Source of the DNA: JAWSVE01 sp050633885
GTDB taxonomy: Bacteria; Pseudomonadota; Gammaproteobacteria; Pseudomonadales; Cellvibrionaceae
Length of the DNA: 64,000 nucleotides
NCBI GenBank assembly: GCA_050633885.1
Contig: JBOEHK010000005.1
Span: 818,541-882,540, forward strand
Reading direction: 5' to 3'
A program made the position numbers and the translations under genes. The notes below the pieces were generated by a model. It did no database searches and had not been told where the DNA came from. It saw only the letters and a list, made by a program, of their open reading frames with translations. Positions 16,538 to 26,705 of the stretch are shown here, piece by piece (position 1 is the stretch's first letter; each line of letters opens with the position of its first letter).

Positions 16538-17074
16538 ATGGCGGAACTAACAACACTAGCACGGCCTTATGCAAAAGCAGGTTTTGAGTTTGCTAAGGAT
16601 TCAAAAGCGCTAGACCGCTGGTCAAACATGTTAGCTACTGTAACAACGGTTGCTGTGCAGCCAAACGTTGCAAAAAAATTGGCATCACCCAGTTTAACAA
16701 CAGATGCAAAAGGCGATTTTATAGTGAGTCTTTGCGGGGATGATATCGATAATAAAGTAGCTAATTTTCTTCACTATCTAGCGAAGAATGATCGGTTATC
16801 TTTGTTGCCACAAATTCGTGAATTATTTGAGTTATTCAAATCGAATTTAGAAAAAACAGTCGACGTAGAAATTACGACAGCATTTGAGATGACTGATGAG
16901 CAACAAACAAAAGTGGCCAATGCGTTGAAAACGAAACTTGAACGAGAAGTGAGTTTACAAACGACAGTTGATCAAAGTTTATTGGGTGGTTTAGTTGTAC
17001 GAGCAGGCGATCTTATTATTGATGGTTCTGCTCGCGGGCGTTTAGCCAAACTAGCCGAATCAATGAAAATCTAA
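16538..17074 (+). CDS. atpH: ATP synthase F1 subunit delta
   Basis: A 178-residue subunit that links the peripheral stalk to the top of the F1 head. It opens with LARPYAKAGFEFA and closes with the conserved GGLVVRAGDLIIDGSARGRLAKL. Normal position and length. Confidence 0.96.
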   Translation: MAELTTLARPYAKAGFEFAKDSKALDRWSNMLATVTTVAVQPNVAKKLASPSLTTDAKGDFIVSLCGDDIDNKVANFLHYLAKNDRLSLLPQIRELFELFKSNLEKTVDVEITTAFEMTDEQQTKVANALKTKLEREVSLQTTVDQSLLGGLVVRAGDLIIDGSARGRLAKLAESMKI

Positions 17075-17110
17075 AACGAATTTAAAATTACAGAAGGTTG
17101 GGAACAGAGC

Positions 17111-18655
17111 ATGCAGCAGCTGAATCCTTCAGAAATCAGTGAAATCATTAAACAACGCATCGATAACTTAGATGTGTCTACCGAAGCACAAAACGAAGGC
17201 ACTATCGTGTCCGTTTCCGATGGCATTATCCGCATCCATGGTTTGGGTGATGTAATGTACGGGGAAATGATCGAGTTTGAAGGTGGTGCATTTGGTATGG
17301 CACTTAACCTCGAGCGTGATTCAGTAGGTGCGGTTGTACTTGGTAGTGCAAGCGGTTTGGCAGAAGGTCAAACAGCAAAGTGCACAGGTAGAATTTTAGA
17401 AGTGCCAGTTGGACCTGAGCTACTAGGTCGAGTTGTTGATGCACTGGGTACACCAATTGATGGTAAAGGCCCTATCAACGCACAAGTAACTGATGCTGTT
17501 GAAAAAGTTGCTCCGGGTGTAATTGCTCGTAAGTCAGTTGATCAACCAGTACAAATTGGTTTGAAAGCGGTAGATGCGATGGTTCCAATCGGTCGTGGTC
17601 AACGAGAGTTGATTATTGGTGACCGCCAGATTGGTAAATCAGCTATTGCGGTTGATGCTATCATCAACCAAAAAGATTCTGGTATTAAATGTGTTTATGT
17701 TGCAATCGGGCAGAAAGCATCTTCGATTGCAGCCGTTGTAAGAAAGCTTGAAGAGCATGGCGCAATGGGTCACACCACTGTTGTTGCGGCAACAGCGTCT
17801 GATGCCGCTTCGATGCAATTCCTTGCACCTTTCGCCGGTTGTACCATGGGAGAATACTTCCGTGATCGCGGTGAAGATGCACTTATCATTTATGATGATC
17901 TAACTAAGCAAGCTTGGGCTTATCGTCAAATCTCATTACTACTTCGTCGTCCTCCAGGTCGTGAAGCCTATCCTGGTGATGTTTTCTATTTGCATTCACG
18001 TTTGTTAGAACGAGCGGCGCGAGTGAACGAAGAGTATGTTGAAAAATTCACTAATGGTGAAGTGAAAGGTAAAACAGGTTCATTAACAGCGTTGCCTGTT
18101 ATTGAAACTCAAGCTGGTGACGTTTCAGCATTCGTACCGACAAACGTAATTTCGATTACAGATGGTCAAATCTTCCTAGAGTCATCGATGTTTAACTCAG
18201 GTGTTCGTCCAGCAATGAACGCGGGTATCTCAGTATCTCGTGTAGGTGGTGCTGCACAGACGCCTATCATCAAGAAACTTTCTGGTGGTATTCGTACAGC
18301 ACTTGCACAGTATCGAGAGCTAGCTGCATTCTCTCAGTTTGCTTCTGATTTGGATGAAGCAACAAAAGCTCAGTTAGATCATGGTGAGCGTGTTACTGAA
18401 TTAATGAAGCAAAAACAATACAGCCCATTGTCTGTTGGTGAAATGGCGATTGTTATTTTTGCAGCGGATAAAGGTTATTTAAAAGAAATCCCAGTGAATA
18501 AAATTGGCGATTTTGAAGATTCTTTGTTGTCTTACATGAATAACGAACATGCCGACTTGATGAGTAAAATTAACAAGACTGGCGAATACAGCGATGAAGT
18601 TGTTGATAGCTTTAAAGCTGCACTAGAAAAATTCATTTCGACACAAACCTGGTAA
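17111..18655 (+). CDS. atpA: ATP synthase F1 subunit alpha
   Basis: A 514-residue non-catalytic nucleotide-binding subunit. The P-loop is GDRQIGKSA, and the arginine finger region (ISVSRVGGAAQ) and the FAPFAGCTMGEYFRD block are present. Full length, no anomaly. Confidence 0.98.
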   Translation: MQQLNPSEISEIIKQRIDNLDVSTEAQNEGTIVSVSDGIIRIHGLGDVMYGEMIEFEGGAFGMALNLERDSVGAVVLGSASGLAEGQTAKCTGRILEVPVGPELLGRVVDALGTPIDGKGPINAQVTDAVEKVAPGVIARKSVDQPVQIGLKAVDAMVPIGRGQRELIIGDRQIGKSAIAVDAIINQKDSGIKCVYVAIGQKASSIAAVVRKLEEHGAMGHTTVVAATASDAASMQFLAPFAGCTMGEYFRDRGEDALIIYDDLTKQAWAYRQISLLLRRPPGREAYPGDVFYLHSRLLERAARVNEEYVEKFTNGEVKGKTGSLTALPVIETQAGDVSAFVPTNVISITDGQIFLESSMFNSGVRPAMNAGISVSRVGGAAQTPIIKKLSGGIRTALAQYRELAAFSQFASDLDEATKAQLDHGERVTELMKQKQYSPLSVGEMAIVIFAADKGYLKEIPVNKIGDFEDSLLSYMNNEHADLMSKINKTGEYSDEVVDSFKAALEKFISTQTW

Positions 18656-18670
18656 GCGGATTAATTAATC

Positions 18671-19537
18671 ATGGCAGGCACGAAAGAAGTTCGTACAAAA
18701 ATCGCCAGCGTTAAATCCACGCAGAAAATTACCAGCGCCATGGAAATGGTAGCTGCCAGTAAAATGCGTAAATCACAAGAGCGCATGAAGCTGGGTAAGC
18801 CGTACGCAAATCGAATTCGATCTGTGGTAGGACATATTGCTAATGCGCATTCTGAGTATCAGCATACTTACTTAAACGAACGCGAAACAGTATCTCGTGT
18901 TGGCTTTATTGTAATTTCTAGTGACCGTGGTTTATGTGGTGGTTTAAATATTAATTTATTTAAGTCAACAATGAACGCAATGAAAGAATGGCACGATAAA
19001 GGCGTAGAGGCTGATATTTGTGCGATAGGAAATAAAGCCGTCGATTTTTTCAAAAGTTATGGCGGTAATGTTGTTGCAGCGTTAAAAGATGTTGGCGATG
19101 AGCCTTCAGCGTCAGATCTAATTGGTAGCGTTAAGGTCATGTTGGATTCCTTTTCAAAAGGAAAAATCGACAAAGTTTATTTAGTTAGCAATGAATTTGT
19201 TAACACAATGACACAACAACCCAACGTTGATCAGTTGTTGCCATTGTTGGCTGATGAAGACGAAAAAATGCAGCACTCTTGGGATTATATTTATGAACCC
19301 GATGCTGAAGAATTGTTAGAAGGATTACTAACACGTTATATCGAATCACAAGTGTATCAAGGTGTTGTTGAAAACAAAGCCTGTGAGCAAGCAGCAAAAA
19401 TGGTCGCAATGAAAAGCGCAACTGATAATGCTGGTGACATAATTAACGAGTTAGAATTAATTTATAACAAGGCTCGTCAAGCAGCAATTACCCAAGAAAT
19501 TTCAGAGATTGTAGGCGGTGCTGCAGCTATTTCTTAA
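18671..19537 (+). CDS. atpG: ATP synthase F1 subunit gamma
   Basis: A 288-residue rotor shaft. The N-terminal helix TKEVRTKIASVKSTQKITSA and C-terminal NKARQAAITQEISEIVGGAAA helices, which form the central coiled coil, are conserved. A short in-frame spacing to atpA (15 bases) fits cotranscription. Confidence 0.98.
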   Translation: MAGTKEVRTKIASVKSTQKITSAMEMVAASKMRKSQERMKLGKPYANRIRSVVGHIANAHSEYQHTYLNERETVSRVGFIVISSDRGLCGGLNINLFKSTMNAMKEWHDKGVEADICAIGNKAVDFFKSYGGNVVAALKDVGDEPSASDLIGSVKVMLDSFSKGKIDKVYLVSNEFVNTMTQQPNVDQLLPLLADEDEKMQHSWDYIYEPDAEELLEGLLTRYIESQVYQGVVENKACEQAAKMVAMKSATDNAGDIINELELIYNKARQAAITQEISEIVGGAAAIS

Positions 19538-19625
19538 TATCTTTTCAGTAAGAAATAAAAAGTAAGCAGAGCGTAAACAAAAAAATTAATTGATAGATTG
19601 AAGTATTTTAATAGAGGAAGCCGAA

Positions 19626-21026
19626 ATGAGTAGCGGACGTATCGTACAAATTATTGGTGCGGTTATCGATGTCGAATTTCCACGCGACGCCGTACCCGAA
19701 ATTTACGACGCACTAAAAGTTCCTGAAAAAGGTTTAACTTTAGAAGTGCAACAACAGCTTGGAGACGGTGTTGTTCGTACCATTGCAATGGGTTCTTCTG
19801 AAGGTGTAAGCCGTGGCTTATCCGTAGAAAACACAAAAGCACCGGTTAATGTACCTGTTGGTATTGAGACTCTTGGTCGCATCATGGATGTACTTGGCAA
19901 TCCAATTGATGAATGTGGTCCAATCGGCGAGAAGGAGCGAGCATCTATTCATCGTAAAGCACCAGCTTATGATGAGCTAGCCGCTTCAACAGAATTGTTA
20001 GAAACCGGCATTAAAGTAATCGACTTAGTCTGCCCATTTGCTAAGGGTGGTAAGGTTGGTTTGTTCGGTGGGGCAGGTGTTGGTAAAACCGTAAACATGA
20101 TGGAATTAATTAACAACATTGCAACACAGCATAGTGGTCTATCTGTTTTCGCGGGTGTTGGTGAGCGTACTCGAGAAGGAAATGACTTCTACCACGAGAT
20201 GCAAGAAGCTGGCGTTGTTGACGTTGAAACGTTTAGTAATTCAAAAGTAGCAATGGTTTATGGCCAAATGAATGAGCCACCAGGAAACAGATTACGTGTA
20301 GCGTTAACTGGTTTGACCATGGCTGAAAAATTCCGTGACGAAGGTCGAGATGTATTACTATTCGTCGATAACATCTATCGTTACACACTAGCAGGAACCG
20401 AAGTATCAGCACTACTAGGTCGTATGCCATCAGCAGTAGGTTATCAGCCGACACTTGCTGAAGAAATGGGTGCACTTCAAGAGCGAATTACTTCGACTAA
20501 AACCGGCTCAATTACATCAGTACAAGCTGTATATGTACCAGCAGATGACTTAACGGATCCATCGCCAGCAACGACGTTTGCGCATTTGGATTCTACTGTT
20601 GTACTAAGTCGTGATATTGCAGCAAAAGGTATTTACCCTGCGGTAGATCCTCTTGATTCAACGTCACGCCAACTTGATCCGCTCATTATTGGTCAAGAGC
20701 ATTACAACACTGCTCGTGGTGTGCAAACAGTTTTACAACGCTATAAAGAATTGAAAGACATCATTGCTATCTTGGGTATGGACGAGTTATCTGAAGAAGA
20801 TAAGCAAACCGTTTACCGTGCTCGTAAAATTGAACGTTTCCTATCTCAGCCGTTCACAGTGGCCGAGGTTTTCACTGGTTCAAAAGGAAAATACGTTTCT
20901 CTAAAAGATACAATCGATGGATTTAACGCGATCTTAAACGGTGATCATGATGAGCTGCCAGAACAAGCGTTCTACATGGTTGGCTCTATCGATGAAGCAA
21001 TTGAAAAAGCTAAGACTTTAAAATAA
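19626..21026 (+). CDS. atpD: ATP synthase F1 subunit beta (catalytic)
   Basis: A 466-residue catalytic subunit: P-loop GGAGVGKTVNM, catalytic glutamate in GERTREGND, and the DELSEEDK motif that interacts with gamma. Complete and typical in length. Confidence 0.98.
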   Translation: MSSGRIVQIIGAVIDVEFPRDAVPEIYDALKVPEKGLTLEVQQQLGDGVVRTIAMGSSEGVSRGLSVENTKAPVNVPVGIETLGRIMDVLGNPIDECGPIGEKERASIHRKAPAYDELAASTELLETGIKVIDLVCPFAKGGKVGLFGGAGVGKTVNMMELINNIATQHSGLSVFAGVGERTREGNDFYHEMQEAGVVDVETFSNSKVAMVYGQMNEPPGNRLRVALTGLTMAEKFRDEGRDVLLFVDNIYRYTLAGTEVSALLGRMPSAVGYQPTLAEEMGALQERITSTKTGSITSVQAVYVPADDLTDPSPATTFAHLDSTVVLSRDIAAKGIYPAVDPLDSTSRQLDPLIIGQEHYNTARGVQTVLQRYKELKDIIAILGMDELSEEDKQTVYRARKIERFLSQPFTVAEVFTGSKGKYVSLKDTIDGFNAILNGDHDELPEQAFYMVGSIDEAIEKAKTLK

Positions 21027-21100
21027 GTCTTAGCTGCTTTATCTAAACCTAAGTTTAAAAGTATTGCTGATAAAATAGAAAGCGAACGAGATAATTCAAG

Positions 21101-21526
21101 ATGGCATTAACAATTCACTGCGACATCGTAAGTGCAGAAGAAGAACTTTTTTCCGGTCTGGTTGAAATGCTAGTGGTTAACGGAACAGAAGGTGAAGTGG
21201 GTGTTTCTTATGGTCACGCCCCTCTTCTTACTGGTTTAAAACCGGGGCCAGTGCGTATATTAAAATCAGGCGGTGAAGAAGAGATTTATTATCTTTCTGG
21301 TGGTCATTTAGAAGTACAACCGCACTTAGTCTCTATTCTCGCTGATACAGCTTTACGAGCGGATGATATAGATGAAGCAGCTGCCCTAGAAGCTAAAAAT
21401 CAAGCTGAGCAAGATTTGAATAACCAATCAAGCGAATTTGATTTCTCAAAAGCTGCCGCACAACTTGCAGAGTCAGTAGCGCAACTACGAACCTTGCAAG
21501 CTATTCGTAGAAAAGCCGGCAAATAA
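21101..21526 (+). CDS. atpC: ATP synthase F1 subunit epsilon
   Basis: A 141-residue inhibitory rotor subunit: an N-terminal beta sandwich (LVVNGTEGEVGVSYGHAPLLTGL) and a C-terminal helical hairpin. Last gene of the operon, followed by a hairpin at 21547-21577. Confidence 0.96.
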   Translation: MALTIHCDIVSAEEELFSGLVEMLVVNGTEGEVGVSYGHAPLLTGLKPGPVRILKSGGEEEIYYLSGGHLEVQPHLVSILADTALRADDIDEAAALEAKNQAEQDLNNQSSEFDFSKAAAQLAESVAQLRTLQAIRRKAGK

Positions 21527-21546
21527 ATTTTCTGAATCACTTTAAA

Positions 21547-21577
21547 TTGGTGCAAGTATTTTTTATATTTGCATCAA
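21547..21577 (+). terminator. hairpin after the atp operon
   Basis: TTGGTGCAAGTA and TATTTGCATCAA pair over 12 positions (two G-T) with a TTTTTTA loop, 20 bases after the atpC stop. A strict U-run after the stem is missing, but position and stem suggest transcript end or mRNA protection. Confidence 0.5.
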
Positions 21578-21905
21578 CTCCCCTTCTCTCTCATTCTTTG
21601 CCAATTCATTTCTCTGCTTTTCACTAGCGTTATAAAAAATTCACAAGCATCGATTAAAATAATTGAATCGAAGTTAATTAGTGGATGTTTAGGATGACGT
21701 ATAGGTGGTGTAAATGCAGAAAAAAAACCGAAAAAAAGGTAGCATTGGACTTTTACAGATACGCTCAAAATGAGTAAACAGATAAAGCCTCAATAGCGTT
21801 TTAGGAATAACCTTTACAACTCTATAGGTATATACGGTTTATAACATTGACCTAAGTACCTATTGGTATCTCAACCAGGTACCTCAACAAAATGGAAAAA
21901 TAACT
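21578..21905. other. gap before glmU, probable promoter region
   Basis: A 328-base gap. The part at 21815-21895 has repeated GGTA(T/C) elements (ctataggtatata, attggtatctc, accaggtacct) and TTGACC near 21847. No gene is seen. The glmU promoter should lie here, but I could not fix its hexamers. Confidence 0.4.
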
Positions 21906-23270
21906 ATGTTAAATATCGTGATTCTGGCAGCAGGAAAAGGCACTCGTATGAAATCGAGCCTGCCCAAAGTACTTCATCCAATTGCAGGGCGATCACTACT
22001 AAAACACGTACTGGATACGGCTAGCGAGTTAGAAAGCTCGGAGCCACTTAACGTAGTTATTGGCCATGGTGCTGATCAAATTGAATCTGCTTTATCAGCA
22101 GAAAATGTTCGATTTATACAACAAACAGAACAACTCGGTACCGGTCACGCGGTACAACAAGCACTTCCCCATATTCAAGCAGATGCTGTCGTTTTAATCC
22201 TTTATGGCGATGTTCCGTTAATAAAACAAAATACACTAGAGAAGCTCACAGGCCTAGTAAGCAAAGACTCACTAGCGCTGTTAACCTTGTCATTGGAGGA
22301 CCCGTCTGGATACGGGCGGATTGAAAGAGACAATGAAGGCAATGTAATAGCCATTGTTGAACAAAAAGATGCAAATGATGCACAGCTTGCAATCAATGAA
22401 ATTAATACCGGTGTTATGGCTGTTTATGGGGAGCATTTACAACGTTGGCTACCCATGTTGTCGAACTCAAATGCTCAAGGTGAATATTACCTAACAGATA
22501 TTATTGCCCTTGCTAAAACAGACGGTATTGCTATCAACACAGAACAACCGGCTGATGAGTGGGAAGTGTTAGGTGTCAATAACAGAATTCAACAAGCAGA
22601 GCTTGAAAGATTCTATCAACAAGAACTAGCAGAAAAATTAATGGCTAATGGCCTCACCTTACTTGATCCAGCTCGATTTGACTGTCGAGGCAGTCTGGAA
22701 GTTGGACAAGATGTTGTTATTGATATCAATTGTGTTTTTGAAGGCGATGTCAAAATCGGAAACAATGTATCTATTGCCCAAAATTGCTCAGTTAAAAATG
22801 CTGTTATTGGTGATGGTTGTGTCATAAAAGCAAATACAGTTATCGAAGATGCGGAGCTAGGAACAGACTGTGAAGCTGGACCTTTTGCTCGCCTAAGGCC
22901 AGGGACAAAATTATCAAACAAAGCAAAAATTGGTAATTTTGTTGAAATAAAAAAAGCGACGCTTGGTGAAGGCAGTAAGGTTAATCATTTAAGTTATATT
23001 GGTGATGCAGAGCTCGGTGATCATGTAAATGTTGGAGCAGGAACAATCACCTGTAACTATGACGGCGTCAATAAATGGATAACACAAATAGGTGATCATG
23101 CTTTTATTGGTTCGAACTCTGCGCTCGTAGCCCCTGTAAAAATAGGCAAAGGAGCAACGGTCGGTGCCGGTTCAACTATTAACCAAGAAGTACCAGACGA
23201 ACATTTATCTGTGGCAAGAGGCAAGCAAAAAAACTTAAGTGGTTGGAGTCGGCCATCAAAGAAAAAATAA
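21906..23270 (+). CDS. glmU: bifunctional UDP-GlcNAc pyrophosphorylase/GlcN-1-P acetyltransferase GlmU
   Basis: A 454-residue enzyme making UDP-GlcNAc for peptidoglycan and lipopolysaccharide. The N-terminal uridylyltransferase has LAAGKGTRMKSSLPKVLHP. The C-terminal left-handed beta-helix (hexapeptide repeats such as VIGDGCVIKANTVI) ends with NVGAGTITCNYDG. Both domains are complete. glmS, the other step of the pathway, follows after two small genes. Confidence 0.98.
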   Translation: MLNIVILAAGKGTRMKSSLPKVLHPIAGRSLLKHVLDTASELESSEPLNVVIGHGADQIESALSAENVRFIQQTEQLGTGHAVQQALPHIQADAVVLILYGDVPLIKQNTLEKLTGLVSKDSLALLTLSLEDPSGYGRIERDNEGNVIAIVEQKDANDAQLAINEINTGVMAVYGEHLQRWLPMLSNSNAQGEYYLTDIIALAKTDGIAINTEQPADEWEVLGVNNRIQQAELERFYQQELAEKLMANGLTLLDPARFDCRGSLEVGQDVVIDINCVFEGDVKIGNNVSIAQNCSVKNAVIGDGCVIKANTVIEDAELGTDCEAGPFARLRPGTKLSNKAKIGNFVEIKKATLGEGSKVNHLSYIGDAELGDHVNVGAGTITCNYDGVNKWITQIGDHAFIGSNSALVAPVKIGKGATVGAGSTINQEVPDEHLSVARGKQKNLSGWSRPSKKK

Positions 23271-23352
23271 AATTAACAAAATTGATAAATGTTAGCTATT
23301 GTTTAATTCATCAATTCGCCAATCAAAAGTAATCAGTGCATACGTGTGCAGA

Positions 23353-23688
23353 TTACTTTATCTCCCCAATCAAATAATCCTCAAGGAGAGCATAGGCTTC
23401 TTCTGAGTGATCATCACCAAACCCTTTCGTTTCCATTCCATCGTTCGCAATAGAGCCACACCAAGGTTCTATTGTCCCCGGCGACGAAGGATGAAGCGAT
23501 AAATAATGTGTTACGTCATAAACCTTATTCCTGATTATTAACCAACAATCAGAGGGGCTATTGTGTTTTGAAACATCTTGCACGGAATATATCGTAGAGG
23601 CATTTTCTTGAGCTATAGCCGAAAACGCTAAGAATAAGACTGAAGAAACAAGAAATCTGTAATAGCTGATCAAAAGGTTTCGACTCAT
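23353..23688 (-). CDS. exported cytochrome b5-like heme-binding protein
   Basis: A 111-residue protein on the minus strand. A signal peptide (LLISYYRFLVSSVLFLAFSAIAQ) is followed by a cytochrome b5 fold: YSVQDVSKHNSPSDCWLII, then VYDVTHYLSLHPSSPG where the first heme-ligand histidine sits (normally HPGG), then DDHSEEAYALLEDYLIGEI with the second histidine. AGGAG lies 6 bases before the ATG. It would act in the periplasm in electron transfer or heme binding. It interrupts the glmU-glmR-glmS line in the opposite direction. Confidence 0.8.
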   Translation of the reverse strand: MSRNLLISYYRFLVSSVLFLAFSAIAQENASTIYSVQDVSKHNSPSDCWLIIRNKVYDVTHYLSLHPSSPGTIEPWCGSIANDGMETKGFGDDHSEEAYALLEDYLIGEIK

Positions 23689-23899
23689 GGCGTTCTCCTA
23701 GCGAGGAAAATAACAGCGTGTCAGTGAATAAGCATACTGAGTACATAAAATATTGAGTTGAGCCAGATCATATAAGTCCTGGTTTAAACAATGGGTGACA
23801 TAAAGAAAGGCCTGAAAGCTCAAAAATGTGAAATAAAACTTGCTATTTTGTTTCGTATTCATAAAATATCTTTCGTTTTGAAACTTAGAGATAGAAAAA

Positions 23900-24670
23900 A
23901 TGACGAAACGAAACACTCAACAACGCCGAAGGGGCATTACAGAGCGCTTAAATCAAGAGGGCGAAGTGAGTGTTGAAGCGTTGGCAGAACAGTTTGCAAC
24001 CTCTGAGGTGACTATTAGAAAGGACTTAGCGGCGTTAGAAGCCAATGGCCTTCTGCTTCGACGCTATGGTGGAGCTGTTCCTGTACCTCACGAGCTAATC
24101 TCAGAAACGGCTAATGAGAAGGTTTCTCCAGTGAAAGAAGCCATCGCAAAGTCTGCCGCAGAACTTATTAGAGACCACAATCGAGTCATCATCGATAGCG
24201 GTAGTACGACGACAGCGGCCCTACTTCCAGAGCTGTCGAGCAAACAAGGGCTGGTGGTCATGACAAACTCGCTGCGCATCGCGAACGCTTTGCGAGAGCT
24301 TGAAAATGAACCTACCATTTTGATGAGCGGCGGAACTTGGGATCCGAAATCTGAAGGCTTTCAAGGTCAGCTAGCCGAACAAGTTTTACATTCTTACAAC
24401 TTTGATCAGTTTTTCATTGGTGCAGATGGTTTAGATTTAGATCGCGGAACGACAACATTCAATGAGCTCTACAGTTTAAGCAGCGTCATGGCAGAAGTAT
24501 CACGCGAAGTGATAGTAATGGCAGAATCAAAAAAAGTAGATCGTAAAATTCACAACCTAGAATTACCTTGGTCAGTTGTCACAGTACTCGTGACGGATGA
24601 CAAAATTAGTTCTGCCAGTGTGCAGAAACTCGAACAACAAGGCGTACGTGTGATATGTGCGCCTTTTTAA
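23900..24670 (+). CDS. glmR: DeoR/GlpR-family regulator, probable GlmR
   Basis: A 256-residue repressor-type protein. The N-terminal winged HTH is typical (ERLNQEGEVSVEALAEQFATSEVTIRKDLAALE) and is followed by the GLLLRRYGGAV hinge. The C-terminal sensor domain (VIIDSGSTTTAALL, FIGADGLD) binds sugar phosphates in this family. P. aeruginosa carries a DeoR-type glmR between glmU and glmS, and the position is the same here. Control of glmS is therefore the likely role, by synteny. Confidence 0.85.
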   Translation: MTKRNTQQRRRGITERLNQEGEVSVEALAEQFATSEVTIRKDLAALEANGLLLRRYGGAVPVPHELISETANEKVSPVKEAIAKSAAELIRDHNRVIIDSGSTTTAALLPELSSKQGLVVMTNSLRIANALRELENEPTILMSGGTWDPKSEGFQGQLAEQVLHSYNFDQFFIGADGLDLDRGTTTFNELYSLSSVMAEVSREVIVMAESKKVDRKIHNLELPWSVVTVLVTDDKISSASVQKLEQQGVRVICAPF

Positions 24671-24727
24671 TTAAATTTTTATTTTACTTTTGTTAAACAA
24701 AAAGTGTTTATATTTTAGGAGCAAGTT

Positions 24728-26563
24728 ATGTGTGGGATTGTAGGTGCAGTAGCACAGCGAAATATCACTGGTATTTTGGCTGAGGGTTTAAAGCGTTTGG
24801 AATACCGTGGCTATGATTCGGCAGGTGTTGCTGTATTGGATAAACAAAAAAATCTTCAAATTCGAAAAGCTGTTGGAAAAGTAGCGAGCTTAGAAGATGC
24901 TATAAACAATTCACCCATTAAGGGTGGTGTTGGTATTGCACATACACGTTGGGCAACTCACGGAAAACCGAGTGAAACGAATGCGCATCCACATCACTCA
25001 ATGACGGAAGATGTTGCCGTTGTGCATAACGGCATTATTGAAAACTTCGACGTGTTAAGAGAAGAATTAGAAAAAACAGGCGTTACATTTAAATCTGAAA
25101 CAGATACAGAAGTTATCGCACATCTTGTCAAATCATTTCTAGATAAAGGCTTAACACTATTAGAATCCGTTCAGGCCGCAACAGAAAAATGTGAAGGCGC
25201 TTATGGTGTTGCCGTTATTCAAGCAGAAGATCCAAATACAATCGTTGTGGCGAGAAGTGGAAGCCCGCTAGTAATTGGTGTCGGCATCGAAGAAAATTTT
25301 ATCGCGTCTGATCAATTGGCATTGCGACAAGTCACTGACCGATTTATTTACTTAGAAGAAGGTGATACAGCTGTTATCACAAAAGAAAATTACACCATCT
25401 ATGATGCAGATAAAAAAGAAATTGAAAGAGATATTGTTCAGCTAACCGATGGATTAGAGTCAGCAGAACGAGGAAAATTTCGCCACTATATGTTAAAAGA
25501 AATTTATGAACAACCTGAAGTAATCAAAAATACGTTAACAGGCCGGTTAGGAAAAGATAAAGTTTTAGAAGAAGCGTTTGGTACTAACGCAAAAGATATA
25601 TTTGAAAAAGTGGAAGCGGTACAAATTGTTGCTTGTGGCACAAGTTATCATGCTGGCTTAGTTGCAAAATACTGGTTAGAAGATTGGGGTGGCTTACCCT
25701 GCTCCGTTGAAGTGGCGAGTGAATTTCGTTATCGAAAAACCGTTGTTCAGAAAAATGCATTGTTTGTGACTATTTCACAATCGGGTGAGACAGCAGATAC
25801 ATTAGCGGCATTACGCAATGCAAAAAAATCCGGATATCTTGCTGGTTTAGCGATTTGTAATGTTGCCAACAGTTCATTAGTGCGAGAATCAGATTTAGTT
25901 CTAATGACATTAGCTGGACCAGAAATTGGCGTCGCGTCGACAAAAGCATTTACAACACAACTAACAGCGCTACAACTATTAGCCATTGTTTTAGGTCGAC
26001 GGCATGGTGTGACACCTGAAAAAGAAGCTGAAATGGTTGAGGCTCTACACCAGCTACCTAAATTGTGTGAAGAGACATTAGCATTAGACAATGTTATTGA
26101 AAAAACCAGTGAAGCATTTGCAGAAAAACATCATGCATTATTTTTAGGGCGAGGAGTTCAATATCCGATTGCGTTAGAAGGCGCATTAAAGCTTAAAGAG
26201 ATTTCTTATATTCATGCAGAAGCGTATCCAGCTGGCGAATTAAAACATGGGCCATTAGCGCTTGTTGATGCCGATATGCCAGTAGTTGCAGTTGCGCCGA
26301 GCAATGATTTGTTAGAAAAATTAAAATCAAATTTAGAAGTTGTTCAAGCGCGCGGTGGCAAATTGTTTGTCTTCGCCGATGAAGCAGCTGGTTTTCAAAA
26401 TGATGCGGAATCAACCGTAGTTAATGTACCTCACATTCCAGAGAATATAGCGCCTATTGTTTATACTCTACCGCTACAATTGTTGTCGTATCATGTTGCT
26501 GTACTCAAAGGAACGGATGTCGATCAACCGCGGAATCTAGCAAAGTCTGTCACTGTAGAATAA
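24728..26563 (+). CDS. glmS: glutamine-fructose-6-phosphate aminotransferase GlmS
   Basis: A 611-residue enzyme making glucosamine-6-phosphate, the first step to UDP-GlcNAc. The N-terminal Cys2 nucleophile (MCGIVGAV) belongs to the glutaminase domain; two SIS sugar-isomerase domains follow (CGTSYHAG, TISQSGETADT). It ends in NLAKSVTVE. The last codons of glmS form the TnsD recognition site for Tn7, and a Tn7 element indeed starts 24 bases past the stop. The gene is left intact. Confidence 0.98.
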   Translation: MCGIVGAVAQRNITGILAEGLKRLEYRGYDSAGVAVLDKQKNLQIRKAVGKVASLEDAINNSPIKGGVGIAHTRWATHGKPSETNAHPHHSMTEDVAVVHNGIIENFDVLREELEKTGVTFKSETDTEVIAHLVKSFLDKGLTLLESVQAATEKCEGAYGVAVIQAEDPNTIVVARSGSPLVIGVGIEENFIASDQLALRQVTDRFIYLEEGDTAVITKENYTIYDADKKEIERDIVQLTDGLESAERGKFRHYMLKEIYEQPEVIKNTLTGRLGKDKVLEEAFGTNAKDIFEKVEAVQIVACGTSYHAGLVAKYWLEDWGGLPCSVEVASEFRYRKTVVQKNALFVTISQSGETADTLAALRNAKKSGYLAGLAICNVANSSLVRESDLVLMTLAGPEIGVASTKAFTTQLTALQLLAIVLGRRHGVTPEKEAEMVEALHQLPKLCEETLALDNVIEKTSEAFAEKHHALFLGRGVQYPIALEGALKLKEISYIHAEAYPAGELKHGPLALVDADMPVVAVAPSNDLLEKLKSNLEVVQARGGKLFVFADEAAGFQNDAESTVVNVPHIPENIAPIVYTLPLQLLSYHVAVLKGTDVDQPRNLAKSVTVE

Positions 26564-26587
26564 AAGACGTTGTTAAGTCTCACCTAT
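26530..26587 (+). other. attTn7 (3' end of glmS) with probable target-duplication bases
   Basis: The conserved glmS 3' end followed by 24 non-coding bases up to the TGT terminus at 26588. Classical Tn7 inserts about 25 bases beyond glmS and duplicates 5 bp. Here the copy on this side would be CCTAT at 26583-26587. The partner copy lies outside the window. AGAC...GTCT at 26564-26580 may be the residue of the glmS terminator. Confidence 0.85.
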
Positions 26588-26596
26588 TGTTGGAGA

Positions 26597-26655
26597 ACAT
26601 TAAAGTTGTTAATAAAACAATATAGTTATTAACAGGCCAATAAAGTTGTTAACTA
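26597..26655 (+). repeat. TnsB-binding sites at the glmS-proximal end
   Basis: Three related sequences with cores AAAGTTGTTAA, ATAGTTATTAA and AAAGTTGTTAA. The G of each AG lies at 26605, 26625 and 26645, an exact 20-bp period as in the abutting TnsB sites of the Tn7 right end. A weaker fourth match (AATAAGTCAGTT) has its G at 26685, also on the period. Confidence 0.85.
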
Positions 26656-26705
26656 TTGCCATCTGAGCTACCTTAGAAATAAGTCAGTTCAGGTGGCATT
26701 TTAGT